A stretch of 64,000 nt of DNA from Pluralibacter sp. (GTDB taxonomy: Bacteria > Pseudomonadota > Gammaproteobacteria > Enterobacterales > Enterobacteriaceae): assembly GCF_019237635.1 (NCBI RefSeq), contig NZ_JAFAGS010000154.1, positions 16,472-80,471 of the forward strand. Reading direction: 5' to 3'. Position 1 is the stretch's first letter. Each line of letters begins with the position of its first letter. Below are positions 20,107-30,700 of this stretch, piece by piece. A program made the translations under genes and the position numbers. Under the pieces are notes generated by a model, which was given only the letters and a program-made list of their open reading frames with translations, was not told the origin of the DNA and did no database searches.

Positions 20107-21117
20107 TTATTCCTTTATATTCATTTCGATTAATGCTTGTAGTTTGTTATCTTTTTGGGTTATTGAAATGTTTTCAATGTGATATGTTTTATTAGTTATT
20201 ATCAAGCTTACACCATCAGTGATTCTTGCTTTGTTGGCTATTTTTTTTGCATATGGAAGTAATGCTTTTGATTCAACTTCAATATCATCAGACAAATTAA
20301 AACCATATTTTTCACTAACGTTAGATAAAACAGAGTCAATCTCTTCAAGAGATAAGTGATTGCTCGCTATTTCTTTTATTTCTTTTATTGAAATTGTTTC
20401 TGATGAATTTATTTTATGACCGATATCATTGTTTAGCAATAATGGTGAAGTTGTGTCTTTTATTTTTGAACATATTGAGTTCAATATTTCACCACTGGCT
20501 TTTATACATGAAGAATATGTTTTCATGGGAATTACTTTCAAAAATGAATCTAACCAATATTTGGTTTTTTGTCCCATGTTATCAATGGCATACACTGTAT
20601 TTATATTGGAAATTATTAATGCCCCTTTTTGGATTTTACTTAATGATATTCCTGTTTTTTCATGTAGTTCGAATACACCATCGCTATTTTTTATATCCAA
20701 GTAGTCATCTTTGCTCTCTATTCGTAATGCGGCAATGCCATGACAAGATATGTCATCTGCTTTTATATTTGAGAAAAGAATAATGATGAAATCACCGCCT
20801 GAAATATTGGGGTGGGTTGATGAACTATATAGATGTTTTGCTATATTTATAGATTGTTCTTTAAAATTTTTTGAATCATCAAATATTCGGGATGAAAATT
20901 GGTGTAATTCATTTAAGTTGATGTCAGACTCATGGTGAAATCTATAGCAGTTATTTGTTTTCGAAAGAGGTAATAAATAATGTTTTAATAATAGATCGTT
21001 CAAACTTTCATTTGTATGTGCTTCATTGGATGAAAATTTGAATCCTTCCTCTCTTATTTTATTACCAACATAATGTACTATGATTTTTTCAACTTCAGCA
21101 GAACTGATGTCTATCAT
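20107..21117 (-). CDS. NA37/YejK-like nucleoid-associated protein, first gene of candidate defence operon
   Basis: 336 aa; SGGDFIIILFSNI ... GISLSKIQKGALIISNINTVYAIDN...TKYWLDSFLKV pattern of the NA37 family; 4 bp spacing to next gene. Confidence 0.65.
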   Translation of the reverse strand: MIDISSAEVEKIIVHYVGNKIREEGFKFSSNEAHTNESLNDLLLKHYLLPLSKTNNCYRFHHESDINLNELHQFSSRIFDDSKNFKEQSINIAKHLYSSSTHPNISGGDFIIILFSNIKADDISCHGIAALRIESKDDYLDIKNSDGVFELHEKTGISLSKIQKGALIISNINTVYAIDNMGQKTKYWLDSFLKVIPMKTYSSCIKASGEILNSICSKIKDTTSPLLLNNDIGHKINSSETISIKEIKEIASNHLSLEEIDSVLSNVSEKYGFNLSDDIEVESKALLPYAKKIANKARITDGVSLIITNKTYHIENISITQKDNKLQALIEMNIKE

Positions 21118-21300
21118 TTTTTTTCCTTAAGTCCGCAATCGTCAAACTATTTAACGTTAATAAATTAACAAACCCCTTTATATACAACAGGTTCTAAAAA
21201 AGATACGTAGAATGCAACAAGTTTTACACAAAAACATTTTTTTGTGATGTAAGTCAAAAAATTATTCTTGATAACATGTGTGATGTGAAATATACCCACA

Positions 21301-22530
21301 TCAGGCTGCCATAGCCCTATACTTCTGTGCCTGAACGTAATCCCCCCACCATTGCATAAGCACTTCTCGTTCCACTAAATATTCAGCCCGATTGTAGGCT
21401 GCTATGATTTCAGTGCTCTTGGTATGGGCCAATGCTGCTTCAAGAACTTCTGTTCTGAACTTGCCACTCTCTTCAGCTGCGGTTCTGGCAATTGAACGCA
21501 TACCATGAGCCACCAACTCACCACCTAATCCCATACGAATCAGCGCCGCATTAGCTGTTTGCTCGTGCATGTGGGTCAATGGTGTTTTTATGCCGGGAAA
21601 TACCCATTCACGATGACCGCTGACAGGCTGCATGTTTTCGAGTATACGAAGTGCCTCTTTACTTAATGGCACTTTATGAGGGCGTTTCATCTTCATAAAT
21701 TCTGGTGGTATGTTCCAGATTTTATTCTCTATATCGATGTCAGCCCAACGTGCACGAACAGCCTCACCGGGACGAACCCATGTCAGCAGTTGCCATTCAA
21801 TCAGCATACGGGTTTCCAGACGGATTGATGCGTTAGACAATGCAATCATAAACCGGGGAAGTTCGCTTGGTGGTAATGCTGGCATATTTTGTTTTTTTGG
21901 CTTACTGAAACGCTGACCAAGGTTGTCGGCAGGGTTGAACTCAATGAGTTCTTCTGTGGCTGCATAGCGAAAAATTTCATTCAGGCGGGAAATGATGCGA
22001 CGTAGAGTTTCAAGTACACCCCGCTGCTCAATTGGGTCAAGATGCTGCTTGAGCATTTTGGGGCGGATCTCTTTAATGGGGACATCACCCAGCGTTGGAA
22101 AGATGTTTTTTTCGAGGCTGCGCCAGATGTCTTCCGCATGATCTTGGGATATACCGGAAGTCTTAATCTTTTCATCCAACCACTTTCTTGCTATGGCCTG
22201 TAGCGTATTTTCAGTCGCATCTTTTAGCGCATTGGCTTTTTCGTTGTTATGGACTTGAGGATCGATACCGTTGGCAAGTAAGGATAGATACTCATCACGC
22301 AAAGCTCGTGCTTTAGCCAAGGTAAGATGAGGGTAGGTTCCAAGACTCATCTTTGTACGTTTTTTGGTCACTGGCACTGAATACCTGAAATACCAGTTTT
22401 TCTTCCCACCTTTTGTGTCTGGCGCTATGCGTAGTAGTAACCCATCCCCGTCAAAGAGGTTGATCTCCTTATCACCGGGTTTGGTATTTTTGATTTCAGT
22501 ATCAGTGAGTTTTTTCGCGAGCTTTGCCAT
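21301..22530 (-). CDS. Tyrosine recombinase, P4-type integrase
   Basis: DUF4102-type N-terminus (AKLAKKLTDTEIKNTKPGDKEINLFDGDGLLLRI), catalytic HGMRS...TEIIAAYNRAEY; next to ssrA 3' end. Confidence 0.95.
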   Translation of the reverse strand: MAKLAKKLTDTEIKNTKPGDKEINLFDGDGLLLRIAPDTKGGKKNWYFRYSVPVTKKRTKMSLGTYPHLTLAKARALRDEYLSLLANGIDPQVHNNEKANALKDATENTLQAIARKWLDEKIKTSGISQDHAEDIWRSLEKNIFPTLGDVPIKEIRPKMLKQHLDPIEQRGVLETLRRIISRLNEIFRYAATEELIEFNPADNLGQRFSKPKKQNMPALPPSELPRFMIALSNASIRLETRMLIEWQLLTWVRPGEAVRARWADIDIENKIWNIPPEFMKMKRPHKVPLSKEALRILENMQPVSGHREWVFPGIKTPLTHMHEQTANAALIRMGLGGELVAHGMRSIARTAAEESGKFRTEVLEAALAHTKSTEIIAAYNRAEYLVEREVLMQWWGDYVQAQKYRAMAA

Positions 22531-22694
22531 TTGGGACCCTCAAGTTTTGGACCCTTTCCGTTGGGTCCCAAAAAGGGTGCCATAAGTTGTGGTTCTCAGC
22601 AATTCCCACCGAACGGTAGTGAACGTAAAAAAGCCCGCAGAGCTTGTGCTGTGCGGGCTTAGTGAACTTCACTGAACGTCAGTGTATCAATATT

Positions 22695-23057
22695 TGGTGG
22701 AGCTGGCGGGAGTTGAACCCGCGTCCGAAATTCCTACATCCTTGGTACTACATGCTTAGTCAGTCTTTACATTCGCCTGGCACCTGCGGACAGACACGCC
22801 ACTACCAGACTAGCCTGATTAGTTTTAACGCTTCAACCCCAGGCAGGGCCTCCACGCGATCTCTTTTGGGTTTGACCTCTCTTTGATCCCCGTCTTAAGA
22901 GCGGAAGCTAGGGAGAGAGGGCTCAGAGCAGGTTATTAAGCTGCTAAAGCGTAGTTTTCGTCGTTTGCGACTATTTTTTGCGGCTTTTTACGAGGCCAAC
23001 CGCCCCTCGGCATGCACCTTGGGTTTCGCAAATCCCGTCGAATCCAGAATCAGCCCC
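22695..23057 (-). ncRNA. ssrA: Transfer-messenger RNA (tmRNA)
   Basis: 5' GGGGCTGATTCTGGATTCGACGGG, tag ANDENYALAA*, 3' GGGTTCAACTCCCGCCAGCTCCACCA. Confidence 0.98.
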
Positions 23058-23165
23058 TTAGTGTTAGTGGAAGTATAACACTTTTGTGACCCGCGATACC
23101 AGTCCCTGCAAGGGTAGGATGCCCGATAATTATCGGATTAACCTGCTGAAAGAGCCGTGCGGGTT

Positions 23166-23648
23166 TTAGCGACCCGCGTTCTTCATGATGCGGGCTTTAT
23201 CCACTTGCCATTCACGCTCTTTCACATCGGAGCGTTTGTCATGCTGTTTCTTACCCTTCGCCACGCCGATTTTCACCTTGCACCAGGCGTTTTTCCAGTA
23301 CAGCGACAGCGCGACGACGGTATAACCTTCGCGGTTCACGCGCCCGTACAGGTTGTCGAGCTCGCGCTGGTTCAGCAGCAGCTTGCGGGTGCGCGTCGGG
23401 TCACAGACGTAGTGCGAGGATGCCACTGCCAGCGGGGTAAAGTTGGCGCCAAACAGGTACGCTTCACCGTCTTTCAGGATAACGTAGCTGTCGCCGATGT
23501 TGGCCTTGCCGGCACGCAGGGACTTCACTTCCCAGCCCTGCAGCGCGAGGCCGGCTTCGAATTCGTCTTCGATAAAGTATTCGTGACGGGCGCGTTTATT
23601 CAGCGCAATGGTGGCTGATCCAGGTTTGTGGGTTTTTTTCTTGGTCAT
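23166..23648 (-). CDS. smpB: SsrA-binding protein SmpB
   Basis: 160 aa SmpB sequence; adjacent to ssrA. Confidence 0.98.
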   Translation of the reverse strand: MTKKKTHKPGSATIALNKRARHEYFIEDEFEAGLALQGWEVKSLRAGKANIGDSYVILKDGEAYLFGANFTPLAVASSHYVCDPTRTRKLLLNQRELDNLYGRVNREGYTVVALSLYWKNAWCKVKIGVAKGKKQHDKRSDVKEREWQVDKARIMKNAGR

Positions 23649-23756
23649 AATATCCTGAAGTCATCTCTTTTGTTCTTTGCCTCAATCCTTCCCACGAGGC
23701 GCAATGCGATATCTTAGCACGAGTTATGGCCTGGCGTTTTTTTTAACAGGCAATAA

Positions 23757-24233
23757 ATGATATTATTTGCGCCGTGTAAGAGAGTGGGAATTGCTATGCC
23801 TCAGATTAGCCGTACTGCGCTGGTGCCTTATAGCGCGGAGCAAATGTATCAACTCGTGAACGATGTGAAGTCGTATCCTGCCTTTTTACCTGGCTGCACC
23901 GGCAGCCGCGTACTGGACGCCGGGCCAACGCAAATGACGGCCGCGGTTGACGTCTCGAAGGCGGGCATCAGCAAGACGTTCACGACCCGTAATACCTTAA
24001 CCAGCAACCAGAGCATTTTAATGCACCTGGTCGACGGGCCGTTTAAGACGCTGATCGGCGCCTGGAAGTTTACGCCGCTCAGCGCGGATGCCTGCAAAAT
24101 CGAGTTTCATCTCGACTTTGAGTTCACCAATAAGCTGATTGAGCTGGCGTTCGGCAAAATCTTTAAAGAGCTGGCCTCGAACATGGTGCAGGCGTTTACC
24201 TCCCGCGCCCGAGAGGTTTACAGTGTCGGCTAA
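23757..24233 (+). CDS. ratA: RatA, START-like toxin
   Basis: [24 protein letters not shown]... Confidence 0.95.
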   Translation: MILFAPCKRVGIAMPQISRTALVPYSAEQMYQLVNDVKSYPAFLPGCTGSRVLDAGPTQMTAAVDVSKAGISKTFTTRNTLTSNQSILMHLVDGPFKTLIGAWKFTPLSADACKIEFHLDFEFTNKLIELAFGKIFKELASNMVQAFTSRAREVYSVG

Positions 24234-24510
24234 AATCACCGTCGAGGTGGCCTATGCGTTGCCGGAAAAACAGTATCTGCAAAAGGTGACGTTGGACGCG
24301 GGAAGTACGGTTGAACAGGCCATTATCGCCAGTGGATTGCTGACGCTGCGCACCGATATCTCGCTCGACAAGAATAAGGTGGGCATCTATAGCCGACCGG
24401 TTAAGTTGCAGGACGAGGTGCAGGACGGCGACCGGGTGGAAATTTATCGCCCGCTGATTGCCGACCCGAAAGCGCTTCGCCGCCAGCGGGCCGAGAAAAC
24501 CGGAAAATGA
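24223..24510 (+). CDS. ratB: RatB/RnfH family protein
   Basis: GTG start at 24223; [20 protein letters not shown]. Confidence 0.95.
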   Translation: MSAKITVEVAYALPEKQYLQKVTLDAGSTVEQAIIASGLLTLRTDISLDKNKVGIYSRPVKLQDEVQDGDRVEIYRPLIADPKALRRQRAEKTGK

Positions 24511-24538
24511 AAAAAGCGCTCAATGAGCGCTTTTTTTA
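24511..24538 (+). terminator. Terminator after ratAB
   Basis: aaaaaagcgctcaatgagcgctttttt. Confidence 0.85.
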
Positions 24539-24552
24539 CATCCGTTGCAGGC

Positions 24553-24894
24553 TTACTGGTTGGTCAGCGCTGGCTTGTTGTCGATATTGGTCAGAACGCC
24601 GCTGCTGTTAAAGGTCAGCGTCAGCGTCTGCTGGGTGACTTTTTCATGACCCGGTTGCTGGCGGAAGACGTAGAACCAGGTGTTGGTACCGAAGGGATCG
24701 GACATCATCGGGGTGCCCAGAGCATAGGCAACCTGCTGTTGCGTCATGCCGACACGAATTTTAGCAACATCGTTTGGCGCCAGATAGTTACCCTGGTTGA
24801 TGTCAGGACGGTAAACCACTCGTTCCAGAGTGGAACAGCCTGCGGTCAACATCAGAAGAACCGCTGCGGCAGCAGTCAGCATTTTACAGCGCAT
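24553..24894 (-). CDS. bamE: Outer membrane assembly lipoprotein BamE
   Basis: Lipobox LTAGC, BamE sequence. Confidence 0.97.
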   Translation of the reverse strand: MRCKMLTAAAAVLLMLTAGCSTLERVVYRPDINQGNYLAPNDVAKIRVGMTQQQVAYALGTPMMSDPFGTNTWFYVFRQQPGHEKVTQQTLTLTFNSSGVLTNIDNKPALTNQ

Positions 24895-25043
24895 AGTGAT
24901 TTGATTCCTTTTCGGGCCCGAGCAGTACGCGGCTCATTTGTAATATGCCGATGATAATAGACCTTTCACCACTTTAAAACCTCTGACGTTTGGTCTTACG
25001 GCGTTTTTTATCGTTCTCTATGACCCTGTGTTACCGAAAAAGT

Positions 25044-26705
25044 TTATGCGGCCAGTAACTCTTTCGCGTTCGCCAGCGTATTTCGGGTGACTTCACTACC
25101 GCCCAGCAGACGTGCCAACTCCTGCAACCGGGAGCGTTTATCGAGCGGCTGCATATGCGTTTCGGTCATCTCGCCGTCGGTTTCTTTGCTGACAAAGAAG
25201 TGGTGGTGGCCGCAGCCTGCCACCTGCGGCAGGTGCGTCACGCACATCACCTGCGTTGACTCGCCCAGTTCGCGCAGCAGGCGACCGACCACGGCGGCGG
25301 TCGGGCCGCTGATGCCGACATCCACTTCATCGAAAATCAGCGCCGGGGTTTCCATTTTACGGGCGGTGATCACTTGAATCGCCAGTGCGATACGGGAAAG
25401 CTCGCCGCCGGAGGCGACTTTGGCAATCGGCTGTAACGGTTGCCCCGGGTTGGTGGTGACGCGAAACTCAATGCGATCCGCCCCTTCGGCCGTCAGGTGG
25501 TGTGGTTCAAAGTTGACGTCGATGGTGAACAGGCCGTGCGGCATCGACAGTGAGTGCATACTGTCGGTGATAAGCTGCGCCAGCTCTGCGGCGCAGGCAT
25601 GGCGAGAATCGTGCAACTGTTGCGCGGTTTCCAGCGCCTGTTGATGGTGCTGCTGTACTGTTACGCTCAGCGTTTCCAGCGTGTCGGCCTGGGAATCGAG
25701 CTGTTGCTGCTCATCGAGCAGCGACTGATGAAACGCCGGCAGTTCTTCTGGGCTGATGTGATGCTTGCGCGCCAGCGAAATCTGGCGGGAAATACGCTGT
25801 TCAAGCTCGTACAGGCGGTTCGGGTCGAGGTCGAGGCGGTCGCAGTAGTGGCGCAGCTCGTCACTGGCCTCACTCAACTGGATGGCGGCCTCTTCCAGCA
25901 TATCCAGCACGCCGGAGAGTTTGGTATCCATCGCCGCCAGCTCAGTCACCAACTGGCGCGCTGTATAGAGCTGGCTTTGCAGATTGGCGTCTTCGCCATC
26001 GGCGAGAAGGGTCAGGGCGTGCTGGCTGGTGGAGAGCAACTGCCCGCTGTTGGCGAGGCGTTTATACTCTTCGTCGATCTGCTCGAACTCGCCAGGCTGC
26101 GGGCTGAACTCGTTAAGCTCTTTTAACTGGTACTGCAGCAGTTCGGCTCGCGCGGCGCGTTCCTGGCTCAGTTGCTGATGTTGCGCCAGATCGCGACAGC
26201 TTTGGTGCCACAGGCGGTAATGTTCCGCCATGCGTTGAGTAAGCGCATACTCACCTGCATAGCCATCCAGCAGGGTTTTCTGATGCTCAGGGCGGGTTAA
26301 CAACTGATGCGCGTGCTGGCCGTGAATCTGGATGAGCAGTTGCCCAAGCTCGCGCAGCTGGGACAGCGGTACGGCAGTGCCGTTGATGAAACCGCGCGAG
26401 CGCCCGTCGCTGCTGATGACCCGGCGAAGTAAACACTCACGCCCGTCTTCCAGCTGGTTGGCTTCAAGCCAGCGTTGTGCGGCAGGGGTATCTTTCAGCG
26501 AGAAGCGGGCGCAGAGATCGGCACGCGTGGCGCCAGCACGCACCATGTCACCTTCTGCCCGACCGCCAAGGCACAGCCCGAGCGCATCAATGGCAATAGA
26601 TTTGCCCGCCCCGGTTTCCCCGGTGATGGCCGTCATACCGCGGTGAAAATCGATTTCCAGCTCACGTACGATTGCAAAATTGCTGATGGTCAGTTGTGCC
26701 AGCAT
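25044..26705 (-). CDS. recN: DNA repair protein RecN
   Basis: 553 aa SMC-like ATPase, GETGAGKS. Confidence 0.98.
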   Translation of the reverse strand: MLAQLTISNFAIVRELEIDFHRGMTAITGETGAGKSIAIDALGLCLGGRAEGDMVRAGATRADLCARFSLKDTPAAQRWLEANQLEDGRECLLRRVISSDGRSRGFINGTAVPLSQLRELGQLLIQIHGQHAHQLLTRPEHQKTLLDGYAGEYALTQRMAEHYRLWHQSCRDLAQHQQLSQERAARAELLQYQLKELNEFSPQPGEFEQIDEEYKRLANSGQLLSTSQHALTLLADGEDANLQSQLYTARQLVTELAAMDTKLSGVLDMLEEAAIQLSEASDELRHYCDRLDLDPNRLYELEQRISRQISLARKHHISPEELPAFHQSLLDEQQQLDSQADTLETLSVTVQQHHQQALETAQQLHDSRHACAAELAQLITDSMHSLSMPHGLFTIDVNFEPHHLTAEGADRIEFRVTTNPGQPLQPIAKVASGGELSRIALAIQVITARKMETPALIFDEVDVGISGPTAAVVGRLLRELGESTQVMCVTHLPQVAGCGHHHFFVSKETDGEMTETHMQPLDKRSRLQELARLLGGSEVTRNTLANAKELLAA

Positions 26706-26731
26706 AGTCGTCTTCCTGTATGAAAAACCAT

Positions 26732-26773
26732 AACTGTATTTGTGTACAGTATAAACTGGTTTTTTATACAGTA
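26732..26773 (-). promoter_or_regulatory. Two tandem LexA boxes upstream of recN
   Basis: aactgtatttgtgtacagta (26732-26751) and aactggttttttatacagta (26754-26773), both CTG-N10-CAG. Confidence 0.92.
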
Positions 26774-26790
26774 AAGCGCCATGTCTGAAA

Positions 26791-27669
26791 TCAGAACAAT
26801 TTTTTCGACCAGCCGAGTTTGGAGCTTAATGTGTTGAAATAGCTGTAGTCTTTGGGATGGATCAGGTTGAGGTGGTAGTCGCAGCGGCGGATCAACACAT
26901 CCTCGCCTTCCTGAATCGGCAGCGCTATCTGGCTGTCGCAGCTGATCTCAAGGTCGCTGCGGCGATGTGAAAAACGCAGGCGAATGGTGCTGCTGCTGTT
27001 AATAACCAGCGGTCTTGCCGAGAGGGTGTGCGGGAACATCGGCACGAGGGTGATGGCGTCCAGAGACGGCGTCAGAATCGGGCCGCCTGCCGACAGCGAG
27101 TAGGCGGTAGAGCCGGTCGGCGTTGAGATGATCAGCCCGTCTGAGCGCTGGGAAAAGGCAAACACTTCGTCGATGTAGACTTCAAATTCAATCATATGCG
27201 CCACCTTGCCGGGGTGGAGCACCACTTCATTGATGGCAGTGCTGATACGCTTCTGGCAGTCCTGCTGGCACACCTGCGCCTCCAGCAGAAAACGTTTTTC
27301 CGCGATGTAGTGGCCTTCGAGCACATCCGCGAGCTGCTGGTGCGCGTTATCCGGGTCGAGATCGGTCAGAAACCCCAGATTGCCGCGGTTGATGCCGATA
27401 ACCTTAATGTCGTAGCGCGCCAGCGTGCGCGCGGCGCCGAGCATATTGCCGTCGCCGCCGACCACCACCGCGAGGTCCGCCTGTTGGCCGATCTCCGCCA
27501 GCGTGCCGGTCGCGACGTTTTTGAGCTGTAGCTCATGGGCAATCTGCTGCTCCACCATTACCGTGTAGCCTTTGGAGCACAGCCAGCGATAAAGCATTTC
27601 ATGTGTGGTGAGCGCGGTAGGGTGACGGGGATGGCCGACAATACCGATACACTTGAAATGATTGTTCAT
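26791..27669 (-). CDS. nadK: NAD kinase
   Basis: [17 protein letters not shown]..., [11 protein letters not shown] motif. Confidence 0.97.
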   Translation of the reverse strand: MNNHFKCIGIVGHPRHPTALTTHEMLYRWLCSKGYTVMVEQQIAHELQLKNVATGTLAEIGQQADLAVVVGGDGNMLGAARTLARYDIKVIGINRGNLGFLTDLDPDNAHQQLADVLEGHYIAEKRFLLEAQVCQQDCQKRISTAINEVVLHPGKVAHMIEFEVYIDEVFAFSQRSDGLIISTPTGSTAYSLSAGGPILTPSLDAITLVPMFPHTLSARPLVINSSSTIRLRFSHRRSDLEISCDSQIALPIQEGEDVLIRRCDYHLNLIHPKDYSYFNTLSSKLGWSKKLF

Positions 27670-27791
27670 TTTCTGGAGGTCCTTGTGCCGAATGAATGAT
27701 GACAATGTGGCGGCTTCCCTTGAAACCCGCAAACCGATCCCCATAATAAGCGAAGTCAGCGAGATGAATACGAAAAAACGCGGAGAAATTC

Positions 27792-28385
27792 ATGAGTAGT
27801 AAAGAACAGAAAACGCCTGAGGGGCAAGCCCCGGAAGAAACTATCAAGGACCAGCACGAAGAGGTTGAGGCGGTAGAGCCTGGAGCTTCTGCTGAGCAGG
27901 TGGATCCGCGCGATGAAAAAATTGCGAATCTGGAAGCTCAACTCGTTGAGGCCCAGACCCGCGAGCGCGACGGCGTCCTGCGTGTTAAGGCAGAGATGGA
28001 AAACCTGCGTCGTCGTACTGAACTGGATGTCGAAAAGGCGCATAAATTTGCGCTGGAGAAGTTTGTGAACGAGCTTCTGCCGGTTATCGACAGCCTGGAT
28101 CGCGCACTGGAAGTGGCTGATAAATCAAACCCGGACCTGGCGCCGATGGTGGAAGGTATCGAACTGACGCTGAAGTCCATGCTCGACGTAGTTCGTAAGT
28201 TTGGCGTGGAGGTGGTCGGCGATATCAACGTGCCGATGGACCCGAATGTGCATCAGGCAATCGCGATGGTAGAGTCTGACGAGGTCTCGCCGGGCAATGT
28301 CCTGATGGTGATGCAGAAGGGCTATACCCTGAACGGGCGTACGATTCGCGCCGCGATGGTCTCTGTCGCCAAAGCCAAAGGCTGA
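27792..28385 (+). CDS. grpE: Nucleotide exchange factor GrpE
   Basis: 197 aa GrpE sequence. Confidence 0.98.
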   Translation: MSSKEQKTPEGQAPEETIKDQHEEVEAVEPGASAEQVDPRDEKIANLEAQLVEAQTRERDGVLRVKAEMENLRRRTELDVEKAHKFALEKFVNELLPVIDSLDRALEVADKSNPDLAPMVEGIELTLKSMLDVVRKFGVEVVGDINVPMDPNVHQAIAMVESDEVSPGNVLMVMQKGYTLNGRTIRAAMVSVAKAKG

Positions 28386-28404
28386 CAGGCCTCTGGCCGT
28401 ATGA

Positions 28405-28439
28405 ACGAACCCTCTCCCGTTCCGGGCGAGGGTTTTTTG
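28405..28439 (+). terminator. Terminator after grpE
   Basis: gaaccctctcccgttccgggcgagggttttttg. Confidence 0.8.
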
Positions 28440-29726
28440 TTATTCCGCCACGCTTTCCCGCAGCGATTTTACCGGCACCACTTTCACTTGCTTAATCATA
28501 TTCTCCTGTACATCAAGAATATCGATGTCGTAGTGGTTAATGCGTACGCGTGTGCCGATGGCGGGGATTTCCTCCAGCGCTTCCAGAATGACGCCGTTTA
28601 TCGTACGGGCGTCATCCTCCGGCAGATGCCAGTTGAAGGCTTTATTCAGCTCACGCACGTTGGCGCTGCCGTCGATAATCACCGAGCCGTCATTCTGCGG
28701 GGTCACTTCTTCCGCCAGCGATGGCGACATCGAGGTGGTGAAATCGCCGACGATCTCTTCGAGAATATCTTCAACGGTGACCAACCCCTGAATATCGCCG
28801 TATTCATCGACCACCAGGCCGACTTTCTTTTTGTTGCGCTGGAATTTGACCAACTGCGTGCTGAGCGGCGTCCCCTCGGGCACGAAATAGATTTCGTCCG
28901 CGGCGCGCAGCATCACCTCTTTGGTGAACTCTTTTTTCTCGGTCATCAGGCGGTAGGCTTCGCGCACGCGCAGCATGCTGATGGCGTCGTCCAGCGAGTC
29001 GCGATACAGCACGATGCGGCCATGAGGCGAGTGCGTCAACTGGCGGACAATCGACTTCCAGTCGTCGTTGATGTCGATCCCGACAATTTCGTTACGCGGC
29101 ACCATGATGTCGTCGACGCTGACCTTTTCCAGATCCAGCACCGACAGCAGCATGTCCTGATTGCGCCGTGAGATTTGCGAGCGCGATTCGTTCACGATGG
29201 TGCGCAGCTCGTCTTTGCTTAACGCCGCGCTCATGGTGGTATCGGTCCGGATGCCCATCATGCGCATCAGAATGCGGGTAATGGTGTTAAGCAGCCAGAC
29301 CAGCGGCATCATCAGCACCTGCAGCGGCGCCAGCAGGAAACTGCTGGGGTAGGCCACTTTTTCCGGATACAGCGCGGCAATGGTTTTTGGCAGCACTTCG
29401 GCAAATATCAGCACGACGAACGTCAGCACGCCGGTGGCGATAGCCACGCCCGCATCGCCGTACAGGCGCATCCCGACGATGGTGCCCAGCGCCGAGGCCA
29501 GAATATTGACGAGGTTGTTGCCGATAAGCACGAGGCTAATGAGGCGGTCAGGCTTGCGCAGCAGCTTTTCGACGCGCTTTGCCGAGCTGTTGCCCTGTTT
29601 TGCCATATGACGCAGTCGGTAGCGGTTGAGCGTCATCATGCCGGTTTCTGAACCGGAGAAATAGGCGGAAATGACCACCATGATGATCAGCGTTACGATC
29701 AGCGTAGTGGTAGAGATATGTTCCAA
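28440..29726 (-). CDS. yfjD: CorB/YfjD-type HlyC/CorC family protein (DUF21 + CBS)
   Basis: 428 aa; N-terminal CNNM/DUF21 TM, CBS pair. Confidence 0.93.
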   Translation of the reverse strand: MEHISTTTLIVTLIIMVVISAYFSGSETGMMTLNRYRLRHMAKQGNSSAKRVEKLLRKPDRLISLVLIGNNLVNILASALGTIVGMRLYGDAGVAIATGVLTFVVLIFAEVLPKTIAALYPEKVAYPSSFLLAPLQVLMMPLVWLLNTITRILMRMMGIRTDTTMSAALSKDELRTIVNESRSQISRRNQDMLLSVLDLEKVSVDDIMVPRNEIVGIDINDDWKSIVRQLTHSPHGRIVLYRDSLDDAISMLRVREAYRLMTEKKEFTKEVMLRAADEIYFVPEGTPLSTQLVKFQRNKKKVGLVVDEYGDIQGLVTVEDILEEIVGDFTTSMSPSLAEEVTPQNDGSVIIDGSANVRELNKAFNWHLPEDDARTINGVILEALEEIPAIGTRVRINHYDIDILDVQENMIKQVKVVPVKSLRESVAE

Positions 29727-29744
29727 CTGAGATTCCTTTAGTAC

Positions 29745-30536
29745 TTAGCCTACGAACTGCTGCAGGACGCGGCTGCCAAAATAGGCCAGCGTTAGAATGC
29801 CGGCGCCCGCCACGTTAAACCAGACTACGCGGCGTCCGCGCCAGCCTTCATGATAGTGGCCCCATAACAACACGATATAGACAAACCACGCGACAATAGA
29901 AAGGACGGCCTTATCGATATTTTCCGTGCTGAACAGGTTATGCATATAAAACAGGCCGGTACACAGCGTCAGCGTCAGCAGCACGACGCCGACCTGGGTG
30001 ATATGAAACATCTTGCGTTCAATGCTCATCAGCGGCGGCATTTCACTGCTGAAGGCCAGCTTTTTGTTTTTCAACTGATAGTCTATCCACGCCAGCTGCA
30101 GCGCATAGAGCGCGGCGATGATAAGCGTTGCGTAGGCGAAGAGCGACAGGCCGATATGCACCATCATGCCGGGCGTGGCCTCAAGATGAGTGATGAACTC
30201 ATTGGGCATAAAGGTGGCCAGCGCCAGGTTTATCAACGCAAAGGCATAGACAATCGGCAGCAGCAGCCAGCCGCGGTTGCGTGACGCCACGATAGTCATC
30301 ACCGTACAAATCATCAGACTGACCAGCGAGCCGACGTTGAGCAGGCTCAGATTTTGTCCGTTTTCACCGCCAGGCAGGATACGCGCTTCCAGCGCGAAGG
30401 CGTGGCAGATAAGCGCGATAACGGCGGATAAAATCGCCATGCGCCGCCAGCCGCTGTTTTTTTGCAGCAGGCCGGGAATGATCAGCGCAAGGCTGATGGA
30501 GTAGGCGACAAGCGCGAGCAGTGCAAAAACAGGCAT
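29745..30536 (-). CDS. ypjD: Cytochrome c assembly family membrane protein YpjD
   Basis: 263 aa polytopic protein; synteny with ffh/yfjD. Confidence 0.93.
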   Translation of the reverse strand: MPVFALLALVAYSISLALIIPGLLQKNSGWRRMAILSAVIALICHAFALEARILPGGENGQNLSLLNVGSLVSLMICTVMTIVASRNRGWLLLPIVYAFALINLALATFMPNEFITHLEATPGMMVHIGLSLFAYATLIIAALYALQLAWIDYQLKNKKLAFSSEMPPLMSIERKMFHITQVGVVLLTLTLCTGLFYMHNLFSTENIDKAVLSIVAWFVYIVLLWGHYHEGWRGRRVVWFNVAGAGILTLAYFGSRVLQQFVG

Positions 30537-30700
30537 AAAGATGTCGACGTCGGCGTGTGATGAAAGAGAATCAGTATAACGTTACGTGACGTCTGCTCCA
30601 ACCGTTGCATCACAACTCGCGCGGTGTCGTGTTATACTGCGGCAAATTTCTGTCTATGTGTCGCGATGGCGACCACCGTTTCCACCTCAGGCGAGAGACA

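Noticed and set aside
22644-22886. 80-aa plus-strand ORF
   Set aside because: Lies across the 3' half of ssrA on the opposite strand; explained by the tmRNA.
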